29,288 nucleotides of DNA from an uncultured Clostridia bacterium (GCA_937934775.1 CALGYL010000388.1:1-29288), one strand, 5' to 3'; positions 15,020-22,263 are shown, counted from the stretch's first letter. The notes: generated from the letters alone by a model not told the origin. A program made the numbers and translations.

Positions 15020-16396
15020 TTACTGGGCGTTTTCGCGCTTTTCGCCGATGGAGAGCAGCAGGTTCAGCAGAATGCCGAAGATGGCCGCGCCCGCGATGCA
15101 CGGGATGCTGGCGCCGAAGAACGGGATGGAACCGCCGAACTTGTACTGGCCACCGATGGCGATGACCATGATGCAGGCGATGACGGCGATGTTCTTGGAG
15201 GAGAACATGTCAGTCTTCTTCTCGATCATGATCGCGATGCCCTGTGCCGCGATGGCGCCGAACAGGTAGACCTCAAGGCCGCCGATGACCGGCGTCGGGA
15301 TGGCGTAGATGGCGTTGATGAGGGGCGTGAAGCAGGCGATGATCATCGCGATGATGGCCGCGCCGATCAGGACGGAGGTGGAGAACACCTTGGTGATGGC
15401 CATGGCGGAGATGTTCTCGCCGTAGTTGGTGCCTGCGGGGCCGCCGATGAAGCCGGCCACCATGTCGCCAATGCCATCGCCGATCAGGTTCAGGCCCAGC
15501 TTGTCCGCGATCTTATAGACCTTGCCGGTGCCCTTCTTGCGGGCCAGGTCATTGACGTAGATATCCAGCTGGAACACGTGGGCGGTGGATTCCGGAATCG
15601 TCGCGATGGCGATGGGCATGATGGCGGCGACGGCCATCCACGACGGCTTGGGCAGCGTGAAGATGGGCAGCGCGAAGAGGCCGGCGGCGGTGGATTCCGG
15701 CGAGAGGTGCCGGAAGAAGTCCAGCCCGGACGCCTGCCCGGCGATGAAGGCCACCAGGCAGCCGACCGCGGGACCGAGCAGCAGCGGCAGCTGGCTCCAG
15801 AAGCCCTTGAGATAGCGGGAGAACAGGATGGTGGCCAGCAGCGTGACCAGCGAGACCACCCAGGCAAGGTTGGCGGCGGTCATCTCCAGCCCGGCGGGGA
15901 TCGCATTGGCGCCGAAGCTGGCGGCGTCGCCCAACGCGTTTCCGGCCAGCGTCAGGCCGATGACCATTGCGATCGGGCCGGTGACAGAAGCAGGCAGGAT
16001 CTTTTCAATTACGTGCTGGCCGCAGGCTTTGACCAGGAAGCCCGCCCCAATGGACACGAGGCCCGACATCACGATGCCAAACTGCGCGGTTGCGATCTGG
16101 TCGTTCAGCGACAGGGCCGCAATTTCCTTCTGCGCCATCAGCGCAAGGATCGCCGAAAGATAGGAGAAGCTGGAACCGTAATAAAGGGGAAGCTGGCGTC
16201 CAGTGATCAGGATGAAGCAGATCGTGGCAAGACCGCTGGCGAAGATCGTGGTGGATACGTGAAAGCCGGTCAGCAGCGCAACGGCGATGGTCGCCGGGAA
16301 CATAACGACAACCTGCTGCAGCGCGTATAGGATCAGCTTCCAAATCGGCGGTCTCTCATCCGGCAGGTACCCAATGGTCTGGTTCTGAGACACCAT
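15020..16396 (-). CDS. uraA: Uracil permease (NCS2/UraA family)
   Basis: The protein is 458 residues; the ATG at 16396 follows AGGAGGAG at good spacing. It has about 14 hydrophobic segments (7+7 fold). Family signatures: PLYYGSSFSYLSA in the first half, and the NCS2 signature around GGPAGTNYGENISAMAITKV, whose NYGEN stretch marks uracil transporters; purine members usually have a different residue set there. It imports uracil with protons. pyrR lies 106 bases upstream on the same strand, as in classical Gram-positive pyrR-pyrP arrangements, so UMP-dependent control of salvage uptake is expected. A 7-bp hairpin (16418-16437) sits directly before the ribosome binding site. Confidence 0.94.
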   Translation of the reverse strand: MVSQNQTIGYLPDERPPIWKLILYALQQVVVMFPATIAVALLTGFHVSTTIFASGLATICFILITGRQLPLYYGSSFSYLSAILALMAQKEIAALSLNDQIATAQFGIVMSGLVSIGAGFLVKACGQHVIEKILPASVTGPIAMVIGLTLAGNALGDAASFGANAIPAGLEMTAANLAWVVSLVTLLATILFSRYLKGFWSQLPLLLGPAVGCLVAFIAGQASGLDFFRHLSPESTAAGLFALPIFTLPKPSWMAVAAIMPIAIATIPESTAHVFQLDIYVNDLARKKGTGKVYKIADKLGLNLIGDGIGDMVAGFIGGPAGTNYGENISAMAITKVFSTSVLIGAAIIAMIIACFTPLINAIYAIPTPVIGGLEVYLFGAIAAQGIAIMIEKKTDMFSSKNIAVIACIMVIAIGGQYKFGGSIPFFGASIPCIAGAAIFGILLNLLLSIGEKRENAQ

Positions 16397-16417
16397 GTGT
16401 GACTCCTCCTCTTATCG

Positions 16418-16437
16418 AAACGCCCTTGGCGGCGTTT
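16418..16437 (-). promoter_or_regulatory. Small hairpin before the uraA ribosome binding site
   Basis: A 7-bp stem AAACGCC/GGCGTTT with a 6-base loop ends about 6 bases upstream of the uraA AGGAGGAG. It could modulate translation or be the remnant of an attenuator in the 106-base pyrR-uraA gap. There is no U-run beyond the stem's own TTT. Confidence 0.35.
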
Positions 16438-16502
16438 ACGGCATGCGAAGATCGCGCGTCGCCCGGATGAGCCCGGTGTGTGCGCGCGGCGCGTAAGGGT
16501 TC

Positions 16503-17039
16503 CTACATTTTTTCGAGCAGATGGATTCCATCTCCGCCGTCCGTCTCCCGAAGGCGCACCTGAACCAGCTCCCGCCGTTCGGTGGGCACGTTGAAGCCCA
16601 CATAATCGGCTCGGATGGGCAACTCCCGGTGGCCCCTGTCCACCAGAACCGCCAGCTGAATGGAGGCGGGCCTTCCAAGCGCGATCACGGCGTCCATGGC
16701 AGCACGGGCAGTGCGCCCGGTGTAGATCACATCGTCCACCAGCACCACGCGGCGCTTCGCCACCGGAAAGTAGATGTGGGTACCGTTGAGGCGCGCGGTC
16801 TCGCCGATTTCCGTCAGGTCGTCCCGGTAGAGCGTGATGTCCAACGCACCCACGTTCACTCCCCGCCCGGTCAGCGACTTGAGGTTCGCGGCCAGCCGCT
16901 CGGACAGCGGCACGCCCCGGGTGCGGATGCCGACAAGGCAGATGTCCCCGTCGCCGTTCCGGTCCAGAAGCTGATGCGTTAGCCGCATCAGCGCGCGGTC
17001 GATCTTCTGCGCGTCCGCCAGTTCCGCCTTGAGGCGCAT
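16503..17039 (-). CDS. pyrR: PyrR bifunctional regulator / uracil phosphoribosyltransferase
   Basis: The protein is 178 residues from the ATG at 17039 (GGGGTGA five bases before it), matching the usual PyrR length of about 180. The frame stays open through the leader, but that extension crosses the terminator hairpin and has no family match. Type I phosphoribosyltransferase motif VVLVDDVIYTGRT (98-110) binds PRPP; IRTRGVPLSERLA and DITLYRDDL are PyrR-typical. PyrR binds pyr-operon leader RNA with UMP and promotes termination, and weakly makes UMP from uracil and PRPP. Here it heads a transcript with uraA; the leader has a strong promoter and an intrinsic terminator just before the gene, which points to autogenous attenuation. 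Confidence 0.94.
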   Translation of the reverse strand: MRLKAELADAQKIDRALMRLTHQLLDRNGDGDICLVGIRTRGVPLSERLAANLKSLTGRGVNVGALDITLYRDDLTEIGETARLNGTHIYFPVAKRRVVLVDDVIYTGRTARAAMDAVIALGRPASIQLAVLVDRGHRELPIRADYVGFNVPTERRELVQVRLRETDGGDGIHLLEKM

Positions 17040-17053
17040 GAAAATCACCCCAT

Positions 17054-17085
17054 AAAAAAAATGCCTGCGCTGAATTGCCGCAGAC
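17054..17085 (-). terminator. Leader terminator (attenuator) of pyrR
   Basis: On the minus strand a 7-bp stem with one G-U pair (17085-17079 with 17069-17063) is followed by eight U (17061-17054), ending 14 bases before the pyrR ATG. Its 5' arm overlaps a possible antiterminator (17134-17125 with 17088-17083, and 17079-17076), so the two folds exclude each other. Confidence 0.8.
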
Positions 17086-17169
17086 AAGACAAGCCCGCGC
17101 GGGCACGCACCCGCCGGAGAGCTTCTTGTCGGCATCAATGTACCGCACTTAAAGAGCCCGTTCCGAGAA

Positions 17170-17198
17170 ATTATAGCATGCCGGGCACACAGAAACAA
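17170..17198 (-). promoter_or_regulatory. Promoter of pyrR-uraA
   Basis: On the minus strand TTGTTT (17198-17193), a 17-base spacer and a perfect TATAAT (17175-17170) with an extended TG at its upstream edge. The predicted transcript starts near 17163, leaving a leader of about 125 nt before pyrR. Confidence 0.85.
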
Positions 17199-17346
17199 CC
17201 GGTTTTTGTTACATTTGTGTCACAATTATGCAAGACGACAAACCGCATCGGAATTTCGCACGCAACCGCACCAATAATGGCGCGGCCGCGCGCGCTGTAC
17301 CGTGCATTTTGCCACCGGTTCGGCGAAAAATCCATGAAATACGTTG

Positions 17347-17970
17347 TTACAGGTCCTTCTTCGCAAACAGCGCATTGGAAAGAAAGAACGAGCCGGTTTG
17401 CACCGCCGCCGCGCCCAAAAGGCACAAGCCCCCCGTCAGCCCGTCCGAAAACCCGGCGCCGGTCGCAAGCGTCGCTCCCTTGGGCAGAAGCGGGCTCAGC
17501 GCAAAGACCACGAAGAACAGGCCCATCGCCACGTACCTGGTCGACTGCGCGCCGAACCGGTAATTCAGCGGGATGGTCACGCCGCTGTACACACTGGCGG
17601 TGAACAGGCCCAGCATCGCGGCCGAAAAAGAGACCGGCGGGATTCGGCCAATGCCCAGAGCGTTCGTCGCCAGAAACAATAGCGCATACAGCGCCAGGCA
17701 CACCGCAAACATCACATCAATCAAGAGGAATTTGCTGAGCACCACATCGCGCCGTCTGACCGGGAGCGTCGTTAAAAGCCGGTCGATGTGGTAGCGCTCG
17801 TCGATCGCAAGGTTGGTCGCCGAAATCGAGTAGACGCAGATGGTCAGGCACAGCGTGAAAAGGCCCACGCCATTGCTCGAAAAGATGAACGCGTAGACAA
17901 GGAAGATCACAAATCCGATCACGAGGTACTTTACATTTGCGGTCAATTCTTTTTTAATCAGCCAGAGCAT
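17347..17970 (-). CDS. ABC-2 type transporter permease
   Basis: The chosen ATG at 17970 (AGGAGGG 9 bases upstream) gives 207 residues starting MLWLIKKEL; an ATG at 17991 lies before that binding site and is not used. It overlaps the ATPase stop by 17 bases. Six hydrophobic segments, with the pattern of the ABC2_membrane_5 type: short N-terminal amphipathic stretch, first helices at about 15-55, then cytosolic NLAIDERYHIDRLLTTLPVRRRDVVLSKF, which is the diagnostic loop of this family (TLPV.R...V..KY). It works with the ATPase encoded just upstream. In the GntR-linked (YtrA-type) operons of Bacillota such exporters respond to cell-wall-active compounds; substrate here is unknown. No clear terminator was found in 17200-17346. 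Confidence 0.88.
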   Translation of the reverse strand: MLWLIKKELTANVKYLVIGFVIFLVYAFIFSSNGVGLFTLCLTICVYSISATNLAIDERYHIDRLLTTLPVRRRDVVLSKFLLIDVMFAVCLALYALLFLATNALGIGRIPPVSFSAAMLGLFTASVYSGVTIPLNYRFGAQSTRYVAMGLFFVVFALSPLLPKGATLATGAGFSDGLTGGLCLLGAAAVQTGSFFLSNALFAKKDL

Positions 17971-18829
17971 GCTCGTTGTCCCTCCTGACATAGTAGAGCA
18001 TCAGGTCCTCCACCGTCGGCCGCTCGAACACCGCCTGTTCGCCCAGAAGCCGCCGGGCGGCAGCGCGGTCCTGCGTCAGCGCCTCGAAGCCGTATCCGCT
18101 TTTATGAATGCCGATGAACAGAGCCTCCGCCTCGCCCGTCAGCGCGGAGACGGGGCCTTTGACGACCGCGTGGCCGTCCAGCAGCTCGTCCTTGGGGCAA
18201 TTGAACAGCAGTTTACCTTCATTGATCAGCGCGATCCGGTCGGCAACCTTGTCCAGGTCCGACGTGATGTGGGTGGAGAAAAAGACCGCCTTGCTTTCAT
18301 CCTGTATCATCCGGCGCAGAAGCTCCAAAAGTTCCTCCCGCACCATCGGGTCCAAGCCCGAGGTGGGTTCGTCCATGATCAGAAGATCCGCCCTGTGGGA
18401 GAGCGCCAGCGCGATGGCGTATTTCATGCGCATGCCCTTGGAAAGCTCGGAGATCTTCTTCCCCTCGTCCAAGCGGAAGTCGGCGATGTAACGGCGGTAT
18501 TCGCGCTCGTCCCAGGTCTTGTAAAACGGCGCGATCAGTTCCTTCATGCGCTTGAGGCTTAAATGCCCGTAGAAGTAGCCCTCGTCCAGCACGACGCCAA
18601 TGCGGTTTTTCAGCTCGATCTCCTCCCGCACGTTGTCTTTGCCCCAGAGTAGAATCTCGCCGCTGTCCTTATGCACCTGATTCAGGATCGCTTTAATGGT
18701 CGTGGATTTTCCGGCCCCGTTCGGGCCGATGAAGCCCATGATCAGGCCGGGTTCCAGCGAAAAGCTCACGTTTTTTAGTTCGAATTTGTCGTACCGTTTG
18801 CAAAGGTTTTTGACTTCTAGCGCGTTCAC
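17954..18829 (-). CDS. ABC transporter ATP-binding protein (GntR-linked)
   Basis: The protein is 291 residues with a GTG start at 18829 that overlaps the GntR stop as GTGA and follows AAGGAGGG. Complete single NBD: Walker A GFIGPNGAGKSTT (about 33-45), Q-loop region around GVVLDEGYFYGHLSL, signature LSKGMRMKYAIALAL (degenerate LSGGQ, common in this subfamily), Walker B LLIMDEPTSGLDP, and H-loop FFSTHITSD. The final 80 residues are a C-terminal extension (VVKGPVSALTGEAEALFIG), as in exporters of the YtrB/CcmA-like type. It energises the ABC-2 permease encoded next. Loss of both proteins' repression would follow release of the GntR regulator. Confidence 0.93.
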   Translation of the reverse strand: MNALEVKNLCKRYDKFELKNVSFSLEPGLIMGFIGPNGAGKSTTIKAILNQVHKDSGEILLWGKDNVREEIELKNRIGVVLDEGYFYGHLSLKRMKELIAPFYKTWDEREYRRYIADFRLDEGKKISELSKGMRMKYAIALALSHRADLLIMDEPTSGLDPMVREELLELLRRMIQDESKAVFFSTHITSDLDKVADRIALINEGKLLFNCPKDELLDGHAVVKGPVSALTGEAEALFIGIHKSGYGFEALTQDRAAARRLLGEQAVFERPTVEDLMLYYVRRDNEHALAD

Positions 18830-19239
18830 TGCGCACCCTCCTTATAGATCAGTCCCAGAAGCGTTTCGACTTCGTCCCGGCCGATGCCCAGCGCATCCGC
18901 GCAGCGCACCGCCCCCGCCAGCTTCTCCTCCACCATGTTCAGCCGCGACTCATGCAAAAGCTCCCGGCTTCTGGGCGCGACGAAGGAGCCTTTGCCCGCG
19001 ACGCTGGCGATGTAGCCTTCGCGCTCCAGTTCGTCGTAGGCGCGGCCGGTCGTAATCACGCTGATGCGCAGGTCCTTCGCCAGGGCGCGGATTGAGGGCA
19101 GCAGTTCCCCTTCCGTCAGTTCCCCGCGCAGGATCGAGCCGCGCACCTGGTCGGCAATCTGCTGGTAGATGGGCAGGTCGGACGAATTGGATAGAATGAT
19201 GTTCAGCGTGCTCACCTCCGAAATTCGTTCATACCGCAT
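18826..19239 (-). CDS. GntR family transcriptional regulator (YtrA subfamily)
   Basis: Small GntR regulator: winged helix IYQQIADQVRGSILRGELTEGELLPSIRALAKDLRISVITTGRAYDELEREGYI (read in parts) followed by GKGSFVAPRS and a short helical dimerisation tail. This is the YtrA layout of 120-140 residues with no ligand domain. Coordinates use the only ATG (19239), giving 137 residues. But this ATG is only about 9 bases from the predicted transcript start and has no ribosome binding site, whereas GGAGGTGAGCACG precedes the codon CTG at 19206, which would begin LNIILSNSSD, matching where YtrA proteins usually start (MNIIL...). True start may therefore be CTG 19206. It likely represses its own operon through the dyad overlapping its promoter. 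Confidence 0.9.
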   Translation of the reverse strand: MRYERISEVSTLNIILSNSSDLPIYQQIADQVRGSILRGELTEGELLPSIRALAKDLRISVITTGRAYDELEREGYIASVAGKGSFVAPRSRELLHESRLNMVEEKLAGAVRCADALGIGRDEVETLLGLIYKEGAQ

Positions 19240-19254
19240 CTTCTGTTCATATAC

Positions 19255-19282
19255 ATTATATACAGTATGACCGGATCGTCAA
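19255..19282 (-). promoter_or_regulatory. Promoter and candidate operator of the GntR/ABC operon
   Basis: On the minus strand TTGACG (19282-19277), a 16-base spacer and a perfect TATAAT (19260-19255). An AT-rich, imperfect inverted repeat (19248-19269, CATA at one end and TATG at the other) overlaps the -10, where YtrA-type repressors bind. Confidence 0.8.
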
Positions 19283-19344
19283 GCCCCTTTCCTAAGAATT
19301 TACAGTGGATCGCCGCCGCCCAGCGCGCCATATTCCGTTCGTGC

Positions 19345-19374
19345 TTGACATACGACGTATTATTCCCTTATAAT
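19345..19374 (+). promoter_or_regulatory. Promoter of the HTH / hydrolase-DUF4180 operon
   Basis: Perfect TTGACA (19345-19350), 18-base spacer, perfect TATAAT (19369-19374): the best promoter in the window. A palindrome ATACGACGTAT (19350-19360) begins at the last base of the -35. Confidence 0.87.
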
Positions 19375-19396
19375 CCTTTCAAAAGGACTTATAAGG
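19366..19396. promoter_or_regulatory. Large dyad covering -10, start site and ribosome binding site
   Basis: CCTTATAA TCCTTT (19366-19379) is repeated in inverse at 19382-19387 and 19389-19396, with a 2-base centre and one extra base. One arm contains the TATAAT box and the other contains AAGG of the ribosome binding site. It is a likely operator, perhaps for the HTH protein itself. Confidence 0.6.
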
Positions 19397-19408
19397 AGTA
19401 TTTCAGAC

Positions 19409-19849
19409 ATGGACGATGCGTTTTACAGCGCGGAACAGGTGGCCGGAATGCTGGGCCTGCACGTAAAGACGGTCCAGCGGTACATCCGGGAGGGCCTTTT
19501 GCCCGCCAGCAGGATTGGCAAGCGGTGGCGGGTATCCGCCCGGGACCTGAACGCGTTCACCCAGCGGCAGCGTTCGGTTCAGACGCAGGAACCGGCGGAA
19601 AGCCGTGTGAAGGTTTCAACGGTATTGGACATCCGGGTAGACCAGCGGAATGAGGCAATCCGGATTGTCAACACGCTGACCGCCGCGCTGAACAGCAAAC
19701 CCATCGAGTACGGCGCGTCGACAATGACCGCGCAGTTCATCGAACCGGAGCGGACGGTGCGCGTCGCGATATGGGGTGAACTGCGATTCACGCAGGCGAT
19801 GCTGGACTATGTCGCCACGCTGACGGATCAGACACGGGAGGGACTTTGA
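19409..19849 (+). CDS. Small HTH DNA-binding protein (excisionase/MerR-like), 146 aa
   Basis: The ATG at 19409 follows AAGGAG. Residues 5-54 form the HTH_17/excisionase-type winged helix: FYSAEQVAGMLGLHVKTVQRYIREGLLPASRIGKRWRVSARDL, read in parts, with the usual recognition helix followed by the R.GK.WR wing. Residues 65-146 are a small alpha/beta region (VSTVLDIRVDQRNEAIRIVNTLTAAL, ... RVAIWGELRFTQAMLDYV) resembling a ligand-binding or dimerisation domain that I cannot name. Its stop overlaps the hydrolase start as TGATG, so both are translated together. No phage or integrase gene is near, so a regulator role is preferred over excision. Autoregulation through the promoter dyad is inferred. 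Confidence 0.85.
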   Translation: MDDAFYSAEQVAGMLGLHVKTVQRYIREGLLPASRIGKRWRVSARDLNAFTQRQRSVQTQEPAESRVKVSTVLDIRVDQRNEAIRIVNTLTAALNSKPIEYGASTMTAQFIEPERTVRVAIWGELRFTQAMLDYVATLTDQTREGL

Positions 19850-21036
19850 TGAGCGTATTCCGATCGGAGGCAGGGCGCGAGATGATTCGCGCGCGGTACA
19901 ATGAGATCCTCGCGCAGTTTCCGCTGGAAACGCGCTATGTCGCTACGCCCGCGGGCAGGACGTTTGTGATCGAGGCGGGCGCAAAGCAAGCGCCGCCGGT
20001 GATTCTTTTGCACGGCTCCTGCGGCAACGGCGCATTCCTTCTTGGCGACATGCTGGCGCTTGCGCCAAAGTTCCGGGTGCTCTCTCTGGACATCCCCGGC
20101 GAGGCGGGCAACAGTGCGGACAACCGCCTCGACTTCCATTCTGACGCGAGCGTTCTATGGCTGGAATCCGCGCTGGACGAACTGAACATCGCGCGCGCCG
20201 CGCTGATCGGGAATTCCTTCGGCGGATGGATGGCGCTGCGGTTCGCGTCCTGCCGTCCGGGGCGGGTCGCGAAGCTTGTGGCGGCTGCCGCCTCCGGCGT
20301 TGTGCCACCCAGCGCGCTGTTCCAGCCCGAAGCACTGAAGGAGCGCATGCGCTGCGCGGACGGAAGGGCCGCCATCAGCGACGCGATCATATCGGACTCG
20401 ACGCTGCCCGAACCCGTGCTGGCGTTTCTCCGCCTGATCGGCGAGAATTTCATCCCGATGACCGAGGCGCTTCCGGTTTTCTCCGACGAGGCGCTTCAGG
20501 CGCTTTCCATGCCTTCGCTCTTCGTCTTTGGCGAGCGGGACACAACGTTGGACGCGAATGCGGCCTCCGTCCGGCTTCACCGCCTACTCCCCCGCGCCGA
20601 GGTACGGACGCTCCCAGGCCAGGGCCATGTGATCACGAACATCGGGGGAACCGCCTTCCCGTTTCTTTCAGAGCCGATGGAAATGCACGTTGCCGAAGCG
20701 AGCGGTGAATTGATCGCGCTGGTCGACCGCTGGGCGCGCATCGAGCGAACGGAGGCCCTGCTGGACGCGATGGCGACCGCCGGGTATCTGGGCTGCACCC
20801 GGATGGCTTTCCACGCTGAGACGTTGGGCGATGCATTTTTTGACCTGAAGACGGGTATCGCCGGCGAAATGCTGCAAAAGTTTTCCAACTACCGCATGCG
20901 CCTGGCTGTGATCGGCGACTTTTCCAGCGTGACTCACAAAAGCCTCAGGGATTTCATCTGGGAATCCAACAACGGAAGCACTGTCTGCTTTGTCGATTCA
21001 CAGGAACAGGCGCTGATTCGTCTCTCGGCGCGCTGA
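19849..21036 (+). CDS. Alpha/beta hydrolase fused to a C-terminal DUF4180 domain
   Basis: The protein is 395 residues; the ATG at 19849 overlaps the HTH stop, with GGGAGGG six bases upstream. Residues about 25-275 are an alpha/beta hydrolase: oxyanion region LLHGSCGNG, nucleophile elbow GNSFGG with Ser123, acid in FGERDTTLD (Asp231 or Asp235) and His260 in GQGHV, so the triad is intact. Residues about 277-395 match DUF4180, normally a free-standing protein of about 115 residues: HAETLGDAFFDLKTGIAGE, MLQKFSNYRMRLAVIGDFSS, SLRDFIWESNNGS. The join lies at SEPMEMHVAEASG, and the Met at 277 or 279 looks like the former start of the DUF4180 gene. Single-stretch reading with no frame break supports a true fusion. 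Substrate unknown. Confidence 0.87.
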   Translation: MSVFRSEAGREMIRARYNEILAQFPLETRYVATPAGRTFVIEAGAKQAPPVILLHGSCGNGAFLLGDMLALAPKFRVLSLDIPGEAGNSADNRLDFHSDASVLWLESALDELNIARAALIGNSFGGWMALRFASCRPGRVAKLVAAAASGVVPPSALFQPEALKERMRCADGRAAISDAIISDSTLPEPVLAFLRLIGENFIPMTEALPVFSDEALQALSMPSLFVFGERDTTLDANAASVRLHRLLPRAEVRTLPGQGHVITNIGGTAFPFLSEPMEMHVAEASGELIALVDRWARIERTEALLDAMATAGYLGCTRMAFHAETLGDAFFDLKTGIAGEMLQKFSNYRMRLAVIGDFSSVTHKSLRDFIWESNNGSTVCFVDSQEQALIRLSAR

Positions 21037-21058
21037 CACGCAGGTGATGTCAAGTTAC

Positions 21059-21101
21059 AGGCGCGCTGCGTTCACAGTTTCTGCGCGCCTTATTCTTTTT
21101 T
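21059..21101 (+). terminator. Terminator of the HTH/hydrolase operon
   Basis: An 8-bp stem AGGCGCGC/GCGCGCCT (21059-21066 with 21083-21090) is followed by TATTCTTTTTT. It is 22 bases after the stop. Confidence 0.9.
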
Positions 21102-21153
21102 GCCAATCAACGCTTCCTCCTGAAACGCACATCCACACGCAACCCGAAATTCC

Positions 21154-21182
21154 TTGAATTCCGGAGGTAGAACCGGTATAAT
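21154..21182 (+). promoter_or_regulatory. Promoter of the EamA transporter gene
   Basis: TTGAAT (21154-21159), a 17-base spacer and a perfect TATAAT (21177-21182) lie 52 bases before the ATG. Confidence 0.75.
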
Positions 21183-21233
21183 GGATGAAATTACGCTCGG
21201 AAAACCGGGCCACCCAGACGGAGTGTGAGGACG

Positions 21234-22127
21234 ATGCGTTTCAAGGACAGCCATCATCCCTGGGCGATGGCGACAATTCTGTTCTGGTCGATGGCGTTTG
21301 TGCTGACAAGGCTGGCGCTTCAGCACTTTTCGGTGTTTTCGCTGGGATTTCTGAGGTATCTTGTGGCCTCCTGCGCACTGATCATCGTGCTGATCGTCAA
21401 GAAAACCCCGTTGCCCGCAAAATCCGACTGGATATGGTTTCTCTTCAGCGGCGCGGTGGGCTTTTTTCTATACATGCTGGCCTTCAACAAGGGCTGCGAA
21501 ACGGTCTCCTCGGCTACCGGCAGCGTAGTGCTGGCGACCGCGCCAGTTTTAACCGCGCTTCTGGCGCGCTTCATCCACGGCGAAAATCTCAAGCCCTACC
21601 AATGGGCGGCAATGGCGGTGGAATTTGTAGGCGTGGCGATATTGACCCTGATGGACGGCGTCTTTTCGGTGAACGCCGGACTTTTGTACCTTCTGGGCGC
21701 AGTTGTATTGCTCAGCGCCTACAACCTTTTGCAGCGGCGGCTGACAAAGACCTATTCCGGGCTTCAGGCGTCGGCTTACAGCGTGCTTGCCGGTACGCTG
21801 ATGCTGTCGATCTTCGCGCCGCAGGCGGTTCCCCAGGCGCTTACCGCGCCGCCCATTCAGTTATTGTACATCGTGGTGCTGGGCGTATTCTCCAGCGCCA
21901 TCGCCTATGTGGCCTGGGCCAATGCGTTCGCTAAGGCGGACAAGGCATCGTCCGTCAGCAATTACATGTTCGTAACACCGCTTCTGGCCACTATTCTGGG
22001 CTTTTTGATGGCAAATGAGGTCCCGGACCGTGGCACGATCTGGGGCGGCGGGATCATCCTTCTGGGTGTCCTACTGTTCAATTTCGGCGGTGCGCTGTTC
22101 CGGAAAGCGCCTGGCGCCAACATCTGA
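21234..22127 (+). CDS. EamA/DMT family transporter
   Basis: The protein is 297 residues from the ATG at 21234 (GAGG just before it; a GTG at 21225 is the alternative). Ten hydrophobic segments in two EamA repeats: the first from WAMATILFWSMAFVLTRLAL, the second from YLLGAVVLLSAYNLLQRRL. The usual motifs for this fold are seen: small-residue-rich helix 4 (ATGSVVLATAPVLTALLARFI) and its repeat near the C-terminus (SVSNYMFVTPLLATILGFLM), followed by GGGIILLGVLLFNF. Members export amino acids, metabolites or drugs, or salvage precursors; substrate cannot be told. It is monocistronic, with its own promoter and terminator. Confidence 0.92.
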   Translation: MRFKDSHHPWAMATILFWSMAFVLTRLALQHFSVFSLGFLRYLVASCALIIVLIVKKTPLPAKSDWIWFLFSGAVGFFLYMLAFNKGCETVSSATGSVVLATAPVLTALLARFIHGENLKPYQWAAMAVEFVGVAILTLMDGVFSVNAGLLYLLGAVVLLSAYNLLQRRLTKTYSGLQASAYSVLAGTLMLSIFAPQAVPQALTAPPIQLLYIVVLGVFSSAIAYVAWANAFAKADKASSVSNYMFVTPLLATILGFLMANEVPDRGTIWGGGIILLGVLLFNFGGALFRKAPGANI

Positions 22128-22136
22128 GTGGGTTTG

Positions 22137-22170
22137 AGGCGCTGTCGCCCAGGGCACCGGCGCCTTTTTT
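22137..22170 (+). terminator. Terminator of the EamA gene
   Basis: AGGCGC (22137-22142) pairs with GCGCCT (22160-22165) and runs into six T (22165-22170), 10 bases after the stop. Confidence 0.85.
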
Positions 22171-22234
22171 CAGTTCATAGGCCGCCGCTCTCCTCCTTGA
22201 AATCCGAACAAATTTATGGTGTATGGTAAAACCA

Positions 22235-22263
22235 TTGTAAATTCTTACCCGTTGTGCTATGCT
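22235..22263 (+). promoter_or_regulatory. Promoter of the 47-residue miniprotein gene
   Basis: TTGTAA (22235-22240), a 17-base spacer and TATGCT (22258-22263) with an extended TG two bases upstream. Start codon is 55 bases downstream. Confidence 0.5.

Noticed and set aside
15005..16330. 441-codon plus-strand open frame
   Set aside because: It is antisense to uraA; low-complexity Gly/Asp/Arg composition shows it is a shadow of hydrophobic codons.
19409..19849. Excisionase-like HTH taken as a sign of a prophage or integrative element
   Set aside because: No integrase, attachment repeats or phage genes nearby; composition matches neighbours and the gene is coupled to a metabolic-type enzyme.
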